From NCBI RefSeq assembly GCF_022129235.1, contig NZ_JADQAI010000010.1:62001-126000 (forward strand): 64,000 nucleotides of DNA. The letters run 5' to 3'. The translations under genes and the position numbers were made by a program. This document shows, one piece after another, positions 26,075 to 38,037 of this stretch. Each line of letters starts with the position of its first letter. The first letter of the stretch is position 1. The notes below the pieces were generated by a model. It saw nothing but the letters and a program-made list of their open reading frames with translations, was not told where the DNA came from and made no database searches. This DNA comes from Psychrobacter sp. Ps6 (GTDB lineage Bacteria; Pseudomonadota; Gammaproteobacteria; Pseudomonadales; Moraxellaceae).

Positions 26075-27556
26075 TTAAGATGAGCAGCTAATAGGCATTT
26101 GCGGTACGTTCGGCGCCGGTGCACTCGTATCGAGATCAGTCGCGATATCTTGGACGTGATAAGGATTAGCCAGCAAGCGATAGACACGATCGACTTCTTC
26201 AAACTGACCTTGCTCTGCGGCAGTAATGGCACGCTGCGCCATACTATTGCGCAAAACGTACACAGGGTTATTGGTCCACATATCGTTGATTGCTTGTTCA
26301 ATTGGTAATTGCTCAACCTGTGCCAGATAACGTATAGACCAATCTTGCCACATTTGCTGTGCCTCAAGGCTTAATTCAGTAGTCATGGTAGTCAGTAATT
26401 TTTGCTCATATGGGTGATCGTTTGGCGCGACCAAACCGAGGAGCGCACGGAAACTATTGGTATAATCGAGTAAGTTGTCTTCTAACAACGTTAACCATTC
26501 AAAAGCCAAGCTCAGGCTGTCGCTTTGGTGTGGTAGTCCAAGCTTGCGGCATAGCCCTTGCTGATAATGCTGCATAAAGGTTGCTTCGTAAGGTGCCAAG
26601 CACTCAGAGAGCGTCTCACGGTTGATACCTTGCAAGCGCATAAAATGCGGCAGCCAAACGTTTAGATTCCAATGACCGATAGCGGGCTGGTTTTGGTAAG
26701 CGTAGCGACCAGTGTGGTCAGAGTGATTGTTAATCCATGCAGGATTGAAGCGCTCCATAAAGCCAAACGGTCCAAAATCCAAAGTGCTACCTGTAATAGA
26801 TAAGTTATCCGTGTTCATCACACCATGTGCAAAGCCAATCAGTTGCCAGTCAGCAATCATCCGAGCAGTGCGCTCAACGACTGCGGTCAAAAACGCTGCT
26901 ATGGGCGCATCGCTATCGCGGCACTCTGGATAATAAGTGTCAATCATATAGTCGGTAAACTCACCGAGTAAGTCAGGTGCAAAGCTGGCAATCCATTCAA
27001 CATGACCAAGGCGAATATGGCTATCAGCCACACGCATCAATGCCGCACCCGCTTCGATACGCTCACGGCGCACTCTCGTAGCAGAGACAACAAAACCCAA
27101 GGCATTGGAAGAGGAGATACCAAGCTGCGTCAATGCGTGACCGCATAAGTACTCTCGAATCGTACTACGTAAGACCGCACGTCCGTCACCCATGCGTGAG
27201 TAAGGCGTCAGGCCAGCCCCTTTGAGGTGCAAGTCTTGTGGTTGTCCATTGCTATCAAGCACTTGCGCCATCAGCAAACCGCGTCCGTCACCCAGTTGTC
27301 CAGCCCATTGTCCGAACTGATGACCTGCATACGCCATTGCCAATGGTCTAAAGTCAGATGGCACATATTGGCCACCCAATATCTCAACCCAATTGGTCAT
27401 TAAGTCTTCATTGTCTGTCCAACCTAACTGCTGTGCGACTTGGGCATTGAAGTGTCCAGCACGGGGAGTGTCCAGTGGCGTGGGCGGCTGCTCATGATAA
27501 AGGCGCGTGTCGAGATTGACATAAGTATTTTGATAACGCATACAGGCCGTTTCCAT
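26075..27556 (-). CDS. selO: Protein adenylyltransferase SelO (YdiU family)
   Basis: A 493-residue SelO pseudokinase, which transfers AMP from ATP to Ser, Thr or Tyr of proteins and is linked to redox control. The family motifs are all present: YAGHQFGQWAGQLGDGRG, LHLKGAGLTPYSRMGDGRAVLRST, HGVMNTDNLS (active-site Asn/Asp) and DFGPFGF. The C-terminus ends in CSS, matching the conserved terminal Cys (selenocysteine in animals). The upstream ATG at 27556 fits the usual N-terminus. It is monocistronic. Confidence 0.95.
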   Translation of the reverse strand: METACMRYQNTYVNLDTRLYHEQPPTPLDTPRAGHFNAQVAQQLGWTDNEDLMTNWVEILGGQYVPSDFRPLAMAYAGHQFGQWAGQLGDGRGLLMAQVLDSNGQPQDLHLKGAGLTPYSRMGDGRAVLRSTIREYLCGHALTQLGISSSNALGFVVSATRVRRERIEAGAALMRVADSHIRLGHVEWIASFAPDLLGEFTDYMIDTYYPECRDSDAPIAAFLTAVVERTARMIADWQLIGFAHGVMNTDNLSITGSTLDFGPFGFMERFNPAWINNHSDHTGRYAYQNQPAIGHWNLNVWLPHFMRLQGINRETLSECLAPYEATFMQHYQQGLCRKLGLPHQSDSLSLAFEWLTLLEDNLLDYTNSFRALLGLVAPNDHPYEQKLLTTMTTELSLEAQQMWQDWSIRYLAQVEQLPIEQAINDMWTNNPVYVLRNSMAQRAITAAEQGQFEEVDRVYRLLANPYHVQDIATDLDTSAPAPNVPQMPISCSS

Positions 27557-27875
27557 TAAAATATAAAAGTGAGAATGCCACTATAACATAGCACTCATAT
27601 GGCATCGTTGCACTCTGTCCATCTCTTGTAATATCTAGCCAAAAAATAAAATTAGCTAATTTGGGTGAGCTGAGTTTAGTGGGCTAGTTGGTTACTGTCT
27701 CTAGGTTGGAGATCGCAACGATTGAGCCTATATATTTCACCATTTACTACGATAATAAGATTATTAAAAGTAGAGACAGTGACATAAACCATAAATTATA
27801 AACAAAAAAATCCCCCTATCTAGGACGGATAGGGGGAAGGAGAAACGTTACGATTACAGTAGTTGATTATGCTAT
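27557..27875. other. Intergenic region between desaturase and selO
   Basis: About 320 nt with no gene. It carries the desaturase terminator near its left end and presumably the selO promoter near its right end. Nothing else stands out. Confidence 0.5.
27804..27837 (-). terminator. Terminator after the desaturase gene
   Basis: On the minus strand a perfect 10-bp stem (TCCCCCTATC with GATAGGGGGA) is followed by seven T. It lies about 40 nt past the stop codon. Confidence 0.9.
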
Positions 27876-29279
27876 TTAAGCGGCTTTTTGGCTGACACCA
27901 ATAGAACGGAAAGCATTTTTCAAGTTATTGTTATGCTCAAGAATTTTTTGCTCAATCTTGGCATAATCATGCTTTAACTTATCATCAGCTTCATGCAAAC
28001 GATCAGCGAACTCTGTCTTTTTAAGTTCAATCGTTTTTGCTTTTAGCGCCTGCCACTCTGCAACAGTCTGTGTAAAGGCATCATATTCAAATTTAATACG
28101 ATCTTGGAAACTCTTCATCGCGTGAGGAAGATCAATGCCACTGTTTGTAGCCGTATCAATTTGCTGCTGTGCTGTTTTGAACTGCATTTGAACTTCAGCA
28201 TGTTTGATCGTCGTATCATCCACAGTACGTAGATCAGAAGCCAAACCAATCTTTGACAAACCAGCGATTAACCATTTGGTTGGATCATACTGCCACCATT
28301 TTACGCCATTACGATAGTCGTATTGGAAGAAGTGATGGTAGTTGTGATAACCCTCACCCCACGTAAAGATAGCCAAGAAGAAATTATCACGTGCAGTATT
28401 GGTATCGGTATAAGGACGATTACCAAGCATATGGCATAAAGAGTTGATAAAGAACGTAAAATGATGCGTTAGTACTAAACGTAGTAGCCCTGCGATAACC
28501 AATGTACCCCAGACATCACCAATCAACCAGCCAATAGCGGCAACCATACCGACGTTCATAGCAACAACCCACAGACCATAATACTTATGTTGTATCTGTA
28601 GTACTCTGTCTTTGGTCAAGTCCGGAATGTTTTTGTAGTCGAACTTACCACTAGGATAATTACGCAGCATCCAGCCGATATGACTGAACCAGAACCCGCG
28701 TTTTGCTGAATACGGATCTTCTAAACGATCATCGACATGACGATGATGGACACGGTGACCAGAGACCCAGTCAAACGCAGAGCCCTGTACCGCTAGGGTA
28801 GAACCAAGCAATAAAAAGTTTTTAACGACTGGGTGCGCTTTATAAGCACGGTGCGCCAATAGACGATGGTAACCCGCTGTGATGCTCATACCTGTCCATA
28901 CCATAAAGGCACCAAATACGCCCCAAACAGGCGCACTCACTTCATGAGTAAATAAGTACCATGGTGTAATGATAGCAGCAGCGATTGGCGTCGCTACCAA
29001 AATAGTCGCTGGAATCCAGTTGATTGGCGCTTTTGTAAATTCAAACTCGCGCATATCAATACTTTGCTCTTTTGTCAGAACATCAGTTTGCTCAGAAGCG
29101 TTAGCGTAGTTGCGTTTTGCGGTAGGCTGCTCGTCAAGCGCCATTTGCGCTTTCTTTTCATCAAAACGAGTCTTGAAACGCGTGACTTGAGTGCTGGCGT
29201 TCTTTGCAAACGTATCGCCAGATCTGATAGCGAAACGTAAGCCTTTCAGCGGTAAGCCAAGTGCTTTTTTTGCAATCAT
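27876..29279 (-). CDS. Membrane acyl-CoA delta-9 desaturase
   Basis: A 467-residue membrane fatty-acid desaturase. The three iron-binding His boxes are HRLLAH (138-143), HRVHHRH (175-181) and YHNYHH (~313). Hydrophobic segments at ~88-108, ~117-136, ~152-168 and ~230-260 fit the usual four-span topology. It introduces a double bond into saturated acyl chains for membrane fluidity, useful to a cold-adapted organism. The first ~80 residues and the last ~120 residues (coiled-coil-like, Lys/Gln/Glu rich) exceed the core family. I infer that they are accessory segments. Confidence 0.92.
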   Translation of the reverse strand: MIAKKALGLPLKGLRFAIRSGDTFAKNASTQVTRFKTRFDEKKAQMALDEQPTAKRNYANASEQTDVLTKEQSIDMREFEFTKAPINWIPATILVATPIAAAIITPWYLFTHEVSAPVWGVFGAFMVWTGMSITAGYHRLLAHRAYKAHPVVKNFLLLGSTLAVQGSAFDWVSGHRVHHRHVDDRLEDPYSAKRGFWFSHIGWMLRNYPSGKFDYKNIPDLTKDRVLQIQHKYYGLWVVAMNVGMVAAIGWLIGDVWGTLVIAGLLRLVLTHHFTFFINSLCHMLGNRPYTDTNTARDNFFLAIFTWGEGYHNYHHFFQYDYRNGVKWWQYDPTKWLIAGLSKIGLASDLRTVDDTTIKHAEVQMQFKTAQQQIDTATNSGIDLPHAMKSFQDRIKFEYDAFTQTVAEWQALKAKTIELKKTEFADRLHEADDKLKHDYAKIEQKILEHNNNLKNAFRSIGVSQKAA

Positions 29280-29526
29280 ATAATATCCCTAACGGTATTA
29301 ATTTAAGTCCCCATAGTACCTGAAAAAACGTATAAAGTGAACACTTATACACTATAAAAATATTGCTAAATAACAATAACTTGTATGAATTACAGACTGT
29401 ATGAGTCAAAAATGCCGATGACTTATCAGGCATTAAGGGAAAGTGTAAGTAACGCTATAGATATGTAGGGACTATGAGGGTGAAAAAAGAGATTTATTCA
29501 AAAGTGGAAAAATATGAATAGAAAGT

Positions 29527-30255
29527 TCAAGGTAATAATAAATGACGTGGAAAGTCAGTAATAATCACGTCAGTATTCCAGCTTATAAGCTGTTCAATCG
29601 TATGGACATCATTGACCGTCCAAGCGCTCACAGGCAACCCATAACGGTGACTATGTTTGATAACATCTCGAGTCAAAAGTGGATAATGAATACCTAATTG
29701 AATACAACCAAGCTGCAAAGCGGTGTTTGTCGCTCCTGCCAAGGCATCTGGCGTGCGAATCAATAATCCTCGCGGTATGCGAGATAATAGTTTGTGGCGT
29801 TGTAACCGATTATGCAGCTCCACATCAAAGCTGGTCAGCACCACCGGTAAGCTGGCAAGCGGTGTATCGATAAGCTCTTGCGCCAGTGCATTAACCAACA
29901 CTGCATAATTGGTTCTATTGTGAGTTTTAATCTCAAGCTCAATCACCCTAAATCCGCTCAATACAGGTGCTATATTGGCTAAAGTCATGATTGGCTGCCC
30001 AAATTGTAAGCGGCACTGAATCTCTGTGAGCCCGAGCTGATCAACACGTGACTGTTGACCGCACATGCGCTCCAAATCATCGTCATGGAATACAATCAAG
30101 TGACCATCCGCATTCAGTTGAATATCAAATTCAACCCCTGCCAAGCCTTGTGAAGTCAGATTTTGAGAATACTTAAAGCCTGAAAATGTATTCTCTAAAC
30201 TCTCTCCGCGAGCGCCACGATGACCTAATAAACGCGTGTTTTTAAAATTTACCAT
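29527..30255 (-). CDS. ugpQ: Glycerophosphodiester phosphodiesterase
   Basis: A 242-residue cytoplasmic GDPD-family enzyme, UgpQ type. It hydrolyses glycerophosphodiesters to glycerol 3-phosphate and an alcohol. The catalytic set is visible: LLGHRGARGESLENT (His and Arg), GVEFDIQLNADGHLIVFHDD (Glu, Asp and His) and ELEIKTH. The C-terminus has VSAWTVND. There is no signal peptide. Confidence 0.9.
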   Translation of the reverse strand: MVNFKNTRLLGHRGARGESLENTFSGFKYSQNLTSQGLAGVEFDIQLNADGHLIVFHDDDLERMCGQQSRVDQLGLTEIQCRLQFGQPIMTLANIAPVLSGFRVIELEIKTHNRTNYAVLVNALAQELIDTPLASLPVVLTSFDVELHNRLQRHKLLSRIPRGLLIRTPDALAGATNTALQLGCIQLGIHYPLLTRDVIKHSHRYGLPVSAWTVNDVHTIEQLISWNTDVIITDFPRHLLLP

Positions 30256-30613
30256 ATCACATGACTACTGACTAATTTTACGACTCATCATATATCGTCA
30301 TGGCATCAACGTCTAATAGAATTTGTGGCGTGAACCAATGCACTTTGTGTCTGATATTTCAGAAGATGATTTTCTAGTATTTGTTATGTTTTTGCAACCA
30401 AACGCAGGTTTTACCCATAATGAGGGGCGCTATTTGTATATCCATGGGCTACACTAATGACCATTTCAACCAAACACCGTATAATGATGTGGTTTTCAAA
30501 TCTATCGCAGACCGTTAATAACACCATTGTTTTATAAGTCTGCAATGCAGTTTGAGTGTTAAATACTGTCCATCAGGGGCGGTAAGAACCAGTAAATTGG
30601 GAGTAAAGTAAAT
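30256..30613. other. Divergent promoter region between ugpQ and the lipoprotein gene
   Basis: About 360 nt without a gene. A TATAAT box lies at 30480-30485, but no good -35 hexamer is found 17 nt upstream. A GGGAG ribosome-binding site (~30599) serves the lipoprotein gene. Confidence 0.4.
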
Positions 30614-31561
30614 ATGAGCGTAGCAAATATAAGTTTGAGCAAGTGGCATAAAGTGGCTGGAATCGGAATAGTATGTAGTTTGGCGCTTGCAGGCTGTGAT
30701 CGCTCAGAGAAAGAAGATACTGCCGATACGGCAGAGATGACGGAACAAGAGCCAGTAGCGACCGAAAGTGCCGTTGCTCCTGCGATCAATTGTGATGACC
30801 CGATGGTACAAGACCGTCTCAAATCTGCTTTAAAAAATACACTCAACCAACAAGCACAAGCGTTGGCTGCTAATTATGCAAATGATGCCGAGATTAGCCT
30901 AGAAAGCGGCGTTGTTACTGAAAAAATCAATGGCGTGGTTATTGATGTGCAAAACGCTGCCATACTACAAAAAGCCAATGACAATGGTATGACAACATGC
31001 CAAGCAAGTGTCAGCATGACACTGCCAAGTGAAGATTTGTATCAAGCCAGTCAAGTGCAAGCGGCTAACAATCAGCCAAGCCTGCAATCTCGTTTGGCGC
31101 AAGACAATATCCGTATCAATAACAACATGCTCGTTGATGACGCCTTTACTTATGTTGTCGGTACTCAAGGCGGGCAAGTGCGCACGCGTATTGCTGGACA
31201 GCCAGCATTGATTACTGTGGTTTCAGATGTGATGGCAGGCTCTGTGTTGAAATCTGCGATGGATGAGGAGCGTGCTGAGCGCCGTGCAGCAGCCCAAAGC
31301 AGTAACAATAATACTCAAGCAGCACCTGCTCGTCAGCAGCCTAGAACCATCACGCCAGTTGAGCCGATTCGTCCTACTAAACCTGCAACGCCGCCAACCA
31401 TCAATAAACCGACCAGCAACCAAAACAGCTCGACAGAAAACAATCAAGCAGCGGCTACTACTGAGACCGAAAAACCAGTAACGCCAGCGACGCCAAAAGC
31501 AGTGCCGAAAGATGAAACCATCGATATGGTCATCATTGAAGATGATAGTGCTACTTATTAA
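30614..31561 (+). CDS. Predicted lipoprotein of unknown function
   Basis: A 315-residue protein with a lipoprotein signal peptide: a hydrophobic stretch and lipobox LALAGC with Cys28. After an acidic linker, residues ~55-200 form a soluble domain that opens with a Cys (NCDDPMVQDRLKSALKNTLNQQAQ). The last ~110 residues are Pro/Thr/Gln-rich and probably disordered (TPVEPIRPTKPATPPTINKP). I do not recognise a catalytic family. It is probably anchored in the outer membrane. Confidence 0.75.
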   Translation: MSVANISLSKWHKVAGIGIVCSLALAGCDRSEKEDTADTAEMTEQEPVATESAVAPAINCDDPMVQDRLKSALKNTLNQQAQALAANYANDAEISLESGVVTEKINGVVIDVQNAAILQKANDNGMTTCQASVSMTLPSEDLYQASQVQAANNQPSLQSRLAQDNIRINNNMLVDDAFTYVVGTQGGQVRTRIAGQPALITVVSDVMAGSVLKSAMDEERAERRAAAQSSNNNTQAAPARQQPRTITPVEPIRPTKPATPPTINKPTSNQNSSTENNQAAATTETEKPVTPATPKAVPKDETIDMVIIEDDSATY

Positions 31562-31614
31562 TTTGCAATTTTATGAGTAGTTAGCAACTGGTAGTTGATA
31601 GATACTGTTAGGTT

Positions 31615-31652
31615 AAAAAAACCCCGTAACATGAGTGCTGCGGGGTTTTTTA
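31615..31652. terminator. Bidirectional terminator
   Basis: A-tract and ACCCCG (to 31626) pair with CGGGGT (31641-31646) followed by six T. It sits between the convergent lipoprotein and adenosyltransferase genes and serves both. Confidence 0.88.
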
Positions 31653-31706
31653 TCAGCGAAAAATCAATCTAGTTCAAAGAATGCTAGCAAGATTAGGTTT
31701 GATTCA

Positions 31707-32303
31707 CTAGCGATTGTCAGCGAAGTTTTGCAAGACTTGACTGTCCCATAGTACTTCAGAGACTTGTTCGGGATCTGTACAAAAGCGCGCGGCGACAAAC
31801 AACCAATCAGATAAACGATTGATAAAGCTGATGGCAGTGCGGCGTATGGCTGCTGGGCGCTGCTCCTGCAATAACACAGCTTGGCGCTCAGCTCGGCGAC
31901 ACACGCTACGTGCTACATGCAACTGGCTCACCAGTACAGAACCTGTGGGTAAAATAAAGTCTTTTAGTGGTGGCAGCGTGGTATTCATCATATCGATTTG
32001 TTGCTCTAGCCACTCAATATGAGTGACATTGACGCCCTCATATTCTGGCATGGCAAGCTCACCGCCAATATTGAATAATAGATGCTGAATAATAACTAAG
32101 GCTTGAGAAAAATCTTTGCTGATAGATTGGCCTTTGTTTCTTTGTAGTTGAGCACGCACCAGTCCAATGTGTGAGTTGAGCTCGTCGATATCACCCATGA
32201 CACCGAACAGATTATCAGCTTTACTGAGTCGACTGCCATCAGCCATACCAGTGCTGCCATCATCTCCAGTACGCGTGTATATTTTGCTTAATCGATTGCC
32301 CAT
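31707..32303 (-). CDS. ATP:cob(I)alamin adenosyltransferase (PduO type)
   Basis: A 198-residue PduO-type corrinoid adenosyltransferase. It opens with the typical KIYTRTGDDGSTGMADGSRLSK ATP-binding motif. GDIDELNSHIGLVRA and ARSVCRRAERQAV (with the conserved Arg and Glu) follow. It makes adenosylcobalamin, the cofactor of methylmalonyl-CoA mutase. That is consistent with propionate/valine degradation genes at the right end of the window. Confidence 0.92.
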   Translation of the reverse strand: MGNRLSKIYTRTGDDGSTGMADGSRLSKADNLFGVMGDIDELNSHIGLVRAQLQRNKGQSISKDFSQALVIIQHLLFNIGGELAMPEYEGVNVTHIEWLEQQIDMMNTTLPPLKDFILPTGSVLVSQLHVARSVCRRAERQAVLLQEQRPAAIRRTAISFINRLSDWLFVAARFCTDPEQVSEVLWDSQVLQNFADNR

Positions 32304-32494
32304 CTTTACATCCTTAATGGTTTTTATGATTGAATGGTGGTAGTTGCCTGCTCATTGTAGTATTTTACGCCTGTTTTCGCTAAGATAATGGGTTACGTTA
32401 AAATTATAATCATACTATCAGTACGGCTTGCTTATTTGCTGCGCCTGATATTTTCAATCTATTTATTTTATTTATGCTAAAAGGCTCTTTTATT

Positions 32495-33955
32495 ATGACC
32501 ACACCACTTGCAGATGCAATGTCTCAACTTGTTATTTATGACTCACTGACTGGCGGCAAGCGTCCGTTTGAACCACTCAAAGCAGGTAAAGTGGGTATGT
32601 ATGTGTGTGGCATGACCGTCTATGATTATTGTCATATCGGGCACGCTCGAATGATGATTGGGTTTGATATGGTGGTACGTTGGCTCACTCAATTGGGTTA
32701 TGACGTCAATTACGTGCGTAATATCACTGATATTGATGATAAAATTATTGCGCGCGCTGCCGAGAATGGCGAAGAGATTGGGGCGTTGACCCAGCGCTTT
32801 ATTACAGCGATGCATGAGGATTTTGTAGCCCTTGGCTGTTTGGCGCCTGATGCTGAGCCGCGCGCGACCGACCATATTGATGATATGCAAACCATGATCG
32901 AGACACTGGTCACAGGTGACTATGCGTATGCAGGCGATAATGGCGATGTCTACTATGCTGTCGATAGTTTTGCGGATTATGGCAAATTGTCTAAGCGCAA
33001 TCTTGATGAGATGCAGGCAGGATCACGTGTCGATGTCGAAAATGATAAGCGCAATCCGTTTGACTTTGTGCTCTGGAAAGCGGCGAAACCCGATGAGCCG
33101 CAGTGGGCCTCACCTTGGGGGCAGGGGCGTCCGGGTTGGCATATTGAATGCTCGGCCATGTCTACCAAGTGCTTGGGCAATACCTTTGATATTCATGGCG
33201 GCGGTCATGACTTGCAGTTCCCGCATCATGAGAACGAGATAGCCCAGTCCGAGGCGGCAACAGGTTGTGAATACGCGCGCAACTGGATGCATGTTGGATT
33301 TATCAACGTTGATGGCGAAAAAATGTCTAAGTCGTTGGCTAACTTTTCAACCATTCGTGATGTGACAGCAAAATACCTGCCCGAAACGGTGCGTTTTTTC
33401 TTGCTATCTAGTCATTATCGTAGCCAAGTTAATTTTTCAGACAGCGCATTAGATGAAGCTCATAATAGCCTAAGCAGACTATATAACGCGTTAAAACTGG
33501 CTGAACAGCAGAAAGGGCAAGCAATCGTAATTGATAAAAACTTGACCACCGAAGCTTATCGTACGGATGCTGGACAAGATTTTATTAAAGCTATGAATGA
33601 TGACTTCAATAGCTCAACGGCAATTAGCGTGTTATTTGGTCTAGCACGTGACATCAACAAAGCTATCAAGGCTGAAGAAGTCGATACAGCGTGGCAGTTG
33701 GCACTGCAACTAAAAGCATTGGCGCAGGTGTTGAATATCTTACAACAACCCGTGCAGCAGTTTTTGCAAGCGGTGATTGGTGATAAAGCAGAAGATGGTT
33801 TGACTGATGCGGCTATTGATGGGTTAATCGCCGAGCGTGCAGATGCCAAAACCAACAAAAACTTTGCGCGTGCTGATGAAATACGCGAACAGCTAAAAGA
33901 GGCTGGTATTGAGCTTGAAGATAGCCGTGCAGGCACCACATGGCGCCGTGCATAG
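32495..33955 (+). CDS. cysS: Cysteinyl-tRNA synthetase
   Basis: A protein of about 486 residues from the ATG at 32495, chosen because AAAAGG at 32479-32484 lies 10 nt upstream; the frame opens earlier at 32474. It has the class Ia signatures CHIGHARMM (HIGH) and [10 protein letters not shown] (KMSKS). The zinc ligands are in [19 protein letters not shown] and [11 protein letters not shown]. It charges tRNA-Cys. It is monocistronic and divergent from the adenosyltransferase gene. Confidence 0.96.
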   Translation: MTTPLADAMSQLVIYDSLTGGKRPFEPLKAGKVGMYVCGMTVYDYCHIGHARMMIGFDMVVRWLTQLGYDVNYVRNITDIDDKIIARAAENGEEIGALTQRFITAMHEDFVALGCLAPDAEPRATDHIDDMQTMIETLVTGDYAYAGDNGDVYYAVDSFADYGKLSKRNLDEMQAGSRVDVENDKRNPFDFVLWKAAKPDEPQWASPWGQGRPGWHIECSAMSTKCLGNTFDIHGGGHDLQFPHHENEIAQSEAATGCEYARNWMHVGFINVDGEKMSKSLANFSTIRDVTAKYLPETVRFFLLSSHYRSQVNFSDSALDEAHNSLSRLYNALKLAEQQKGQAIVIDKNLTTEAYRTDAGQDFIKAMNDDFNSSTAISVLFGLARDINKAIKAEEVDTAWQLALQLKALAQVLNILQQPVQQFLQAVIGDKAEDGLTDAAIDGLIAERADAKTNKNFARADEIREQLKEAGIELEDSRAGTTWRRA

Positions 33956-34002
33956 ATATATAGACGCTGTACATCAGATTACATACGTATGCTAATAAAT
34001 TA

Positions 34003-34027
34003 AGTCAGCTCACGCTGGCTTTTTTTT
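34003..34027 (+). terminator. Terminator after cysS
   Basis: A short stem AGTCAGC with GCTGGCT around TCAC, followed by eight T. Confidence 0.75.
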
Positions 34028-34119
34028 GCAGAGTGCATTAGGTTAAAGCATACCGAATATACTTTGTATATCCATCCCTTTTATATCCGTTCCTTTTGTA
34101 GACCAATGGCTTTGAAAAT

Positions 34120-36090
34120 ATGAATACTCTTAAAAATAATAATGCTGATGATCGTGGCATAGCAATGGATATTGACGGTGGTCACCGCCGCGATGTAGAG
34201 CGTAATAATATCCGCTACAATGCAATGCAGGTGGTTTTAGGGTTTCTTATTATAGCCATCAGCGCTATCTACATCCCCGCCAGTGCGGCAAATGAGCAAG
34301 TATCAAATGAGGAAGACCGCTCGCAAGTCGATAGCAAACCTGGCAATTTGGCTGAGTACGCTGTCCAACAAATAAATACAATCAAAGACGAAAATATTAG
34401 CATCTCTGGTATTACTGAAGAGATATTTGATCCCACTGAGCGTAGCGCGGTACAGCAGGCAGGGATATTGCAAGGTGATGTGGGATTGACAGGGGAGTAT
34501 AGCGAGAATTACTACTTACTCAACAAGCTCAATGTTGGGTTACCACCATTAGCTGAGCCACCAAATTTGGCGACGCCGCTTGCGACCTTGGAGTTTTTTC
34601 AATCTGCGGTGATGAAGCAACAGTATGATTTGGCGGCTTATGCACTCAATATGAATTTGATTGATGAGCAAAACCAGCGTACCCGTTCGCTTGATTTAAC
34701 CAAGCAGCTTGATTTTCTGCTATCTGAAAAAGAGCTATACGTATTTGATGATATGCCCGATCGTCCTGATGGTCTGATCGAGCCACCACTGGGTAACGAT
34801 AGTAGTGTTATGGGCATCCCTAGACGCTCTATTCAGCTGGGTTATATCGAGTACCGAGAACGCCGTGTTCCTGTTTACTTGGAGCGGGTAAGGGTAGGTG
34901 ATCAGGCGCCAGTTTGGATATTCTCTGCGCAGACAGTGGGTAATATTGAAAATCTCTATAAACAATATCATCCATCAGAGTTTGAGCGTTATCTGCCTAC
35001 TTGGTTGAAATTCCAGTTTTTTGGTATTGCGTTATGGGAGTTTTCAGCGCTCATCCTGTTTTTCTTATTTACCATGGGCGTCGGTTGGATATTAAGTAAA
35101 AGCACGGAAAAACTCATCAGCCGCTATGTTGATCATGAAAAATACAATATCTCTGCTGGCAGTGCCAATGGTGTGGCAGATTTGGTCAGCAAACTGACCG
35201 TGCCACTAACCTTTACTATCAGTTTTTCGCTCGTTTTTACCTTAGTCTCTGGCGGTTTTCCTTATCTAGATGCAGTGGCTTCATCAACCCGTCCGCTGAT
35301 TTGGACGGGGTTGGTATTTAGTGCGATGTGGCTAGGCATTCGTGCTATCAATTTTTTTGCCAACCGTTACCAAGACATGCAGATTGAAAACCTAGCAGAA
35401 GAGCATTTTGATAAAGTGCGCCGTCGCCGCACTTATGTGTCAATATTCCGCCGCGTTTTCATTTTTGTCATGATATTGGGTAGTATCTGGATAGGACTGA
35501 GTGAGTTTGCCAACATGGAAGGTCTTGGCAAAACCTTACTGACTTCAGCTGGTATTGCTGGCGTGGTCATTGGTATCGCCGCTCAGCCCATATTGGGTAA
35601 CATTATTGCTGGGGTGCAGGTGGCAGTGACGCAGCCTGTACGGATTGGCGATAGCGTGATAATGGATGGTAATTTCAGTACTGTGGAAGATTTGCGTTAT
35701 ACTTATGCGGTACTCAAAACATGGGATGAGCGTCGATTAATCGTACCGATGCGCCAGTTGATCACTGAGAGGGTAGAGAACTGGTCACATACTGAAGTGC
35801 ATCAGACTTGTCCTGTGTTTTTATATATTGATTATGGTGCAGATATAGATGCCATTCGCCAGCAGTTTATATCAGTAACTAAAAATAATGAGCTTTGGGA
35901 CAATGAAACTGAGCCCGAAATATTTGTGGTTGAAGTGACAGAAAACACCATTCAGCTGCGCGGTGCTGTTTCAGCAGTAGGTCCTATAGAAGCATGGACA
36001 CTTGCTTGCGAAGTGCGTGAGCAGATGCTTGGCTACTTGCATCAGCAGCAAAATAAGTACTTGCCGACAGAGCGTTTTACGTTAACATAA
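34120..36090 (+). CDS. MscS-family mechanosensitive channel with large N-terminal region
   Basis: A 656-residue MscS-family protein. A hydrophobic segment near 37-58 ends in SAANE and looks like a signal peptide or first membrane span. About 230 periplasmic-type residues follow. Membrane helices lie near 295-325, 355-380, 388-408, 435-455 and 462-492. The last carries the pore-lining Gly/Ala pattern (TSAGIAGVVIGIAAQPILGNIIAGVQV), followed by the MscS beta domain (VRIGDSVIMDGNFSTVEDL). It should gate under membrane tension, relieve hypo-osmotic shock, and might bind a ligand in the periplasm. Confidence 0.85.
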   Translation: MNTLKNNNADDRGIAMDIDGGHRRDVERNNIRYNAMQVVLGFLIIAISAIYIPASAANEQVSNEEDRSQVDSKPGNLAEYAVQQINTIKDENISISGITEEIFDPTERSAVQQAGILQGDVGLTGEYSENYYLLNKLNVGLPPLAEPPNLATPLATLEFFQSAVMKQQYDLAAYALNMNLIDEQNQRTRSLDLTKQLDFLLSEKELYVFDDMPDRPDGLIEPPLGNDSSVMGIPRRSIQLGYIEYRERRVPVYLERVRVGDQAPVWIFSAQTVGNIENLYKQYHPSEFERYLPTWLKFQFFGIALWEFSALILFFLFTMGVGWILSKSTEKLISRYVDHEKYNISAGSANGVADLVSKLTVPLTFTISFSLVFTLVSGGFPYLDAVASSTRPLIWTGLVFSAMWLGIRAINFFANRYQDMQIENLAEEHFDKVRRRRTYVSIFRRVFIFVMILGSIWIGLSEFANMEGLGKTLLTSAGIAGVVIGIAAQPILGNIIAGVQVAVTQPVRIGDSVIMDGNFSTVEDLRYTYAVLKTWDERRLIVPMRQLITERVENWSHTEVHQTCPVFLYIDYGADIDAIRQQFISVTKNNELWDNETEPEIFVVEVTENTIQLRGAVSAVGPIEAWTLACEVREQMLGYLHQQQNKYLPTERFTLT

Positions 36091-36349
36091 AATCCTTAAC
36101 GCTCAGAGAGAGTTAGTCGCTATAAAAAAGCGTCATTAACTATACAGTGCATGTTTGTCATCGGCAAAGATGTAGAAGATGTATTTGTGTAAAATAATCT
36201 GACAAATATAGTATGTCAGAGGGGTGCTTATTTGTTATAATGTGGCGTTATTTTTATAGGATAACTGAGTGGTTAGCCATGAGTCAGCATTGTATATGCA
36301 GTTGCAATGATTGATATGTCTAACTCTGAGCTCCTACCCATCAAAATAA

Positions 36350-37840
<1,491 letters not shown>

Positions 37841-37910
37841 TCGGTATTTTATAGCTTTGCACTGTTTGAGAACTGGCTCAGTTGCAGAGCTGTAGTGACG
37901 TTGAGATACA

Positions 37911-37952
37911 AACAGCCAACAATGCTCTGTTATTGTTGGCTGTTTTTTTTGT
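37911..37952 (+). terminator. Terminator after guaB
   Basis: A 13-bp perfect stem (AACAGCCAACAAT at 37911 with its complement at 37932-37944) followed by eight T. Confidence 0.92.
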
Positions 37953-38037
37953 AGAATATAAAAGCATATTATTACAATAGCAGTATTGCCTGCGTATACG
38001 CTTGGCCTTTTATTTTTAGAACTGAGGAACATACATA

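Noticed and set aside
29161-29433. Minus-strand open frame overlapping the start of the desaturase gene
   Set aside because: It runs into the desaturase in another frame, has no ribosome-binding site and no family resemblance.
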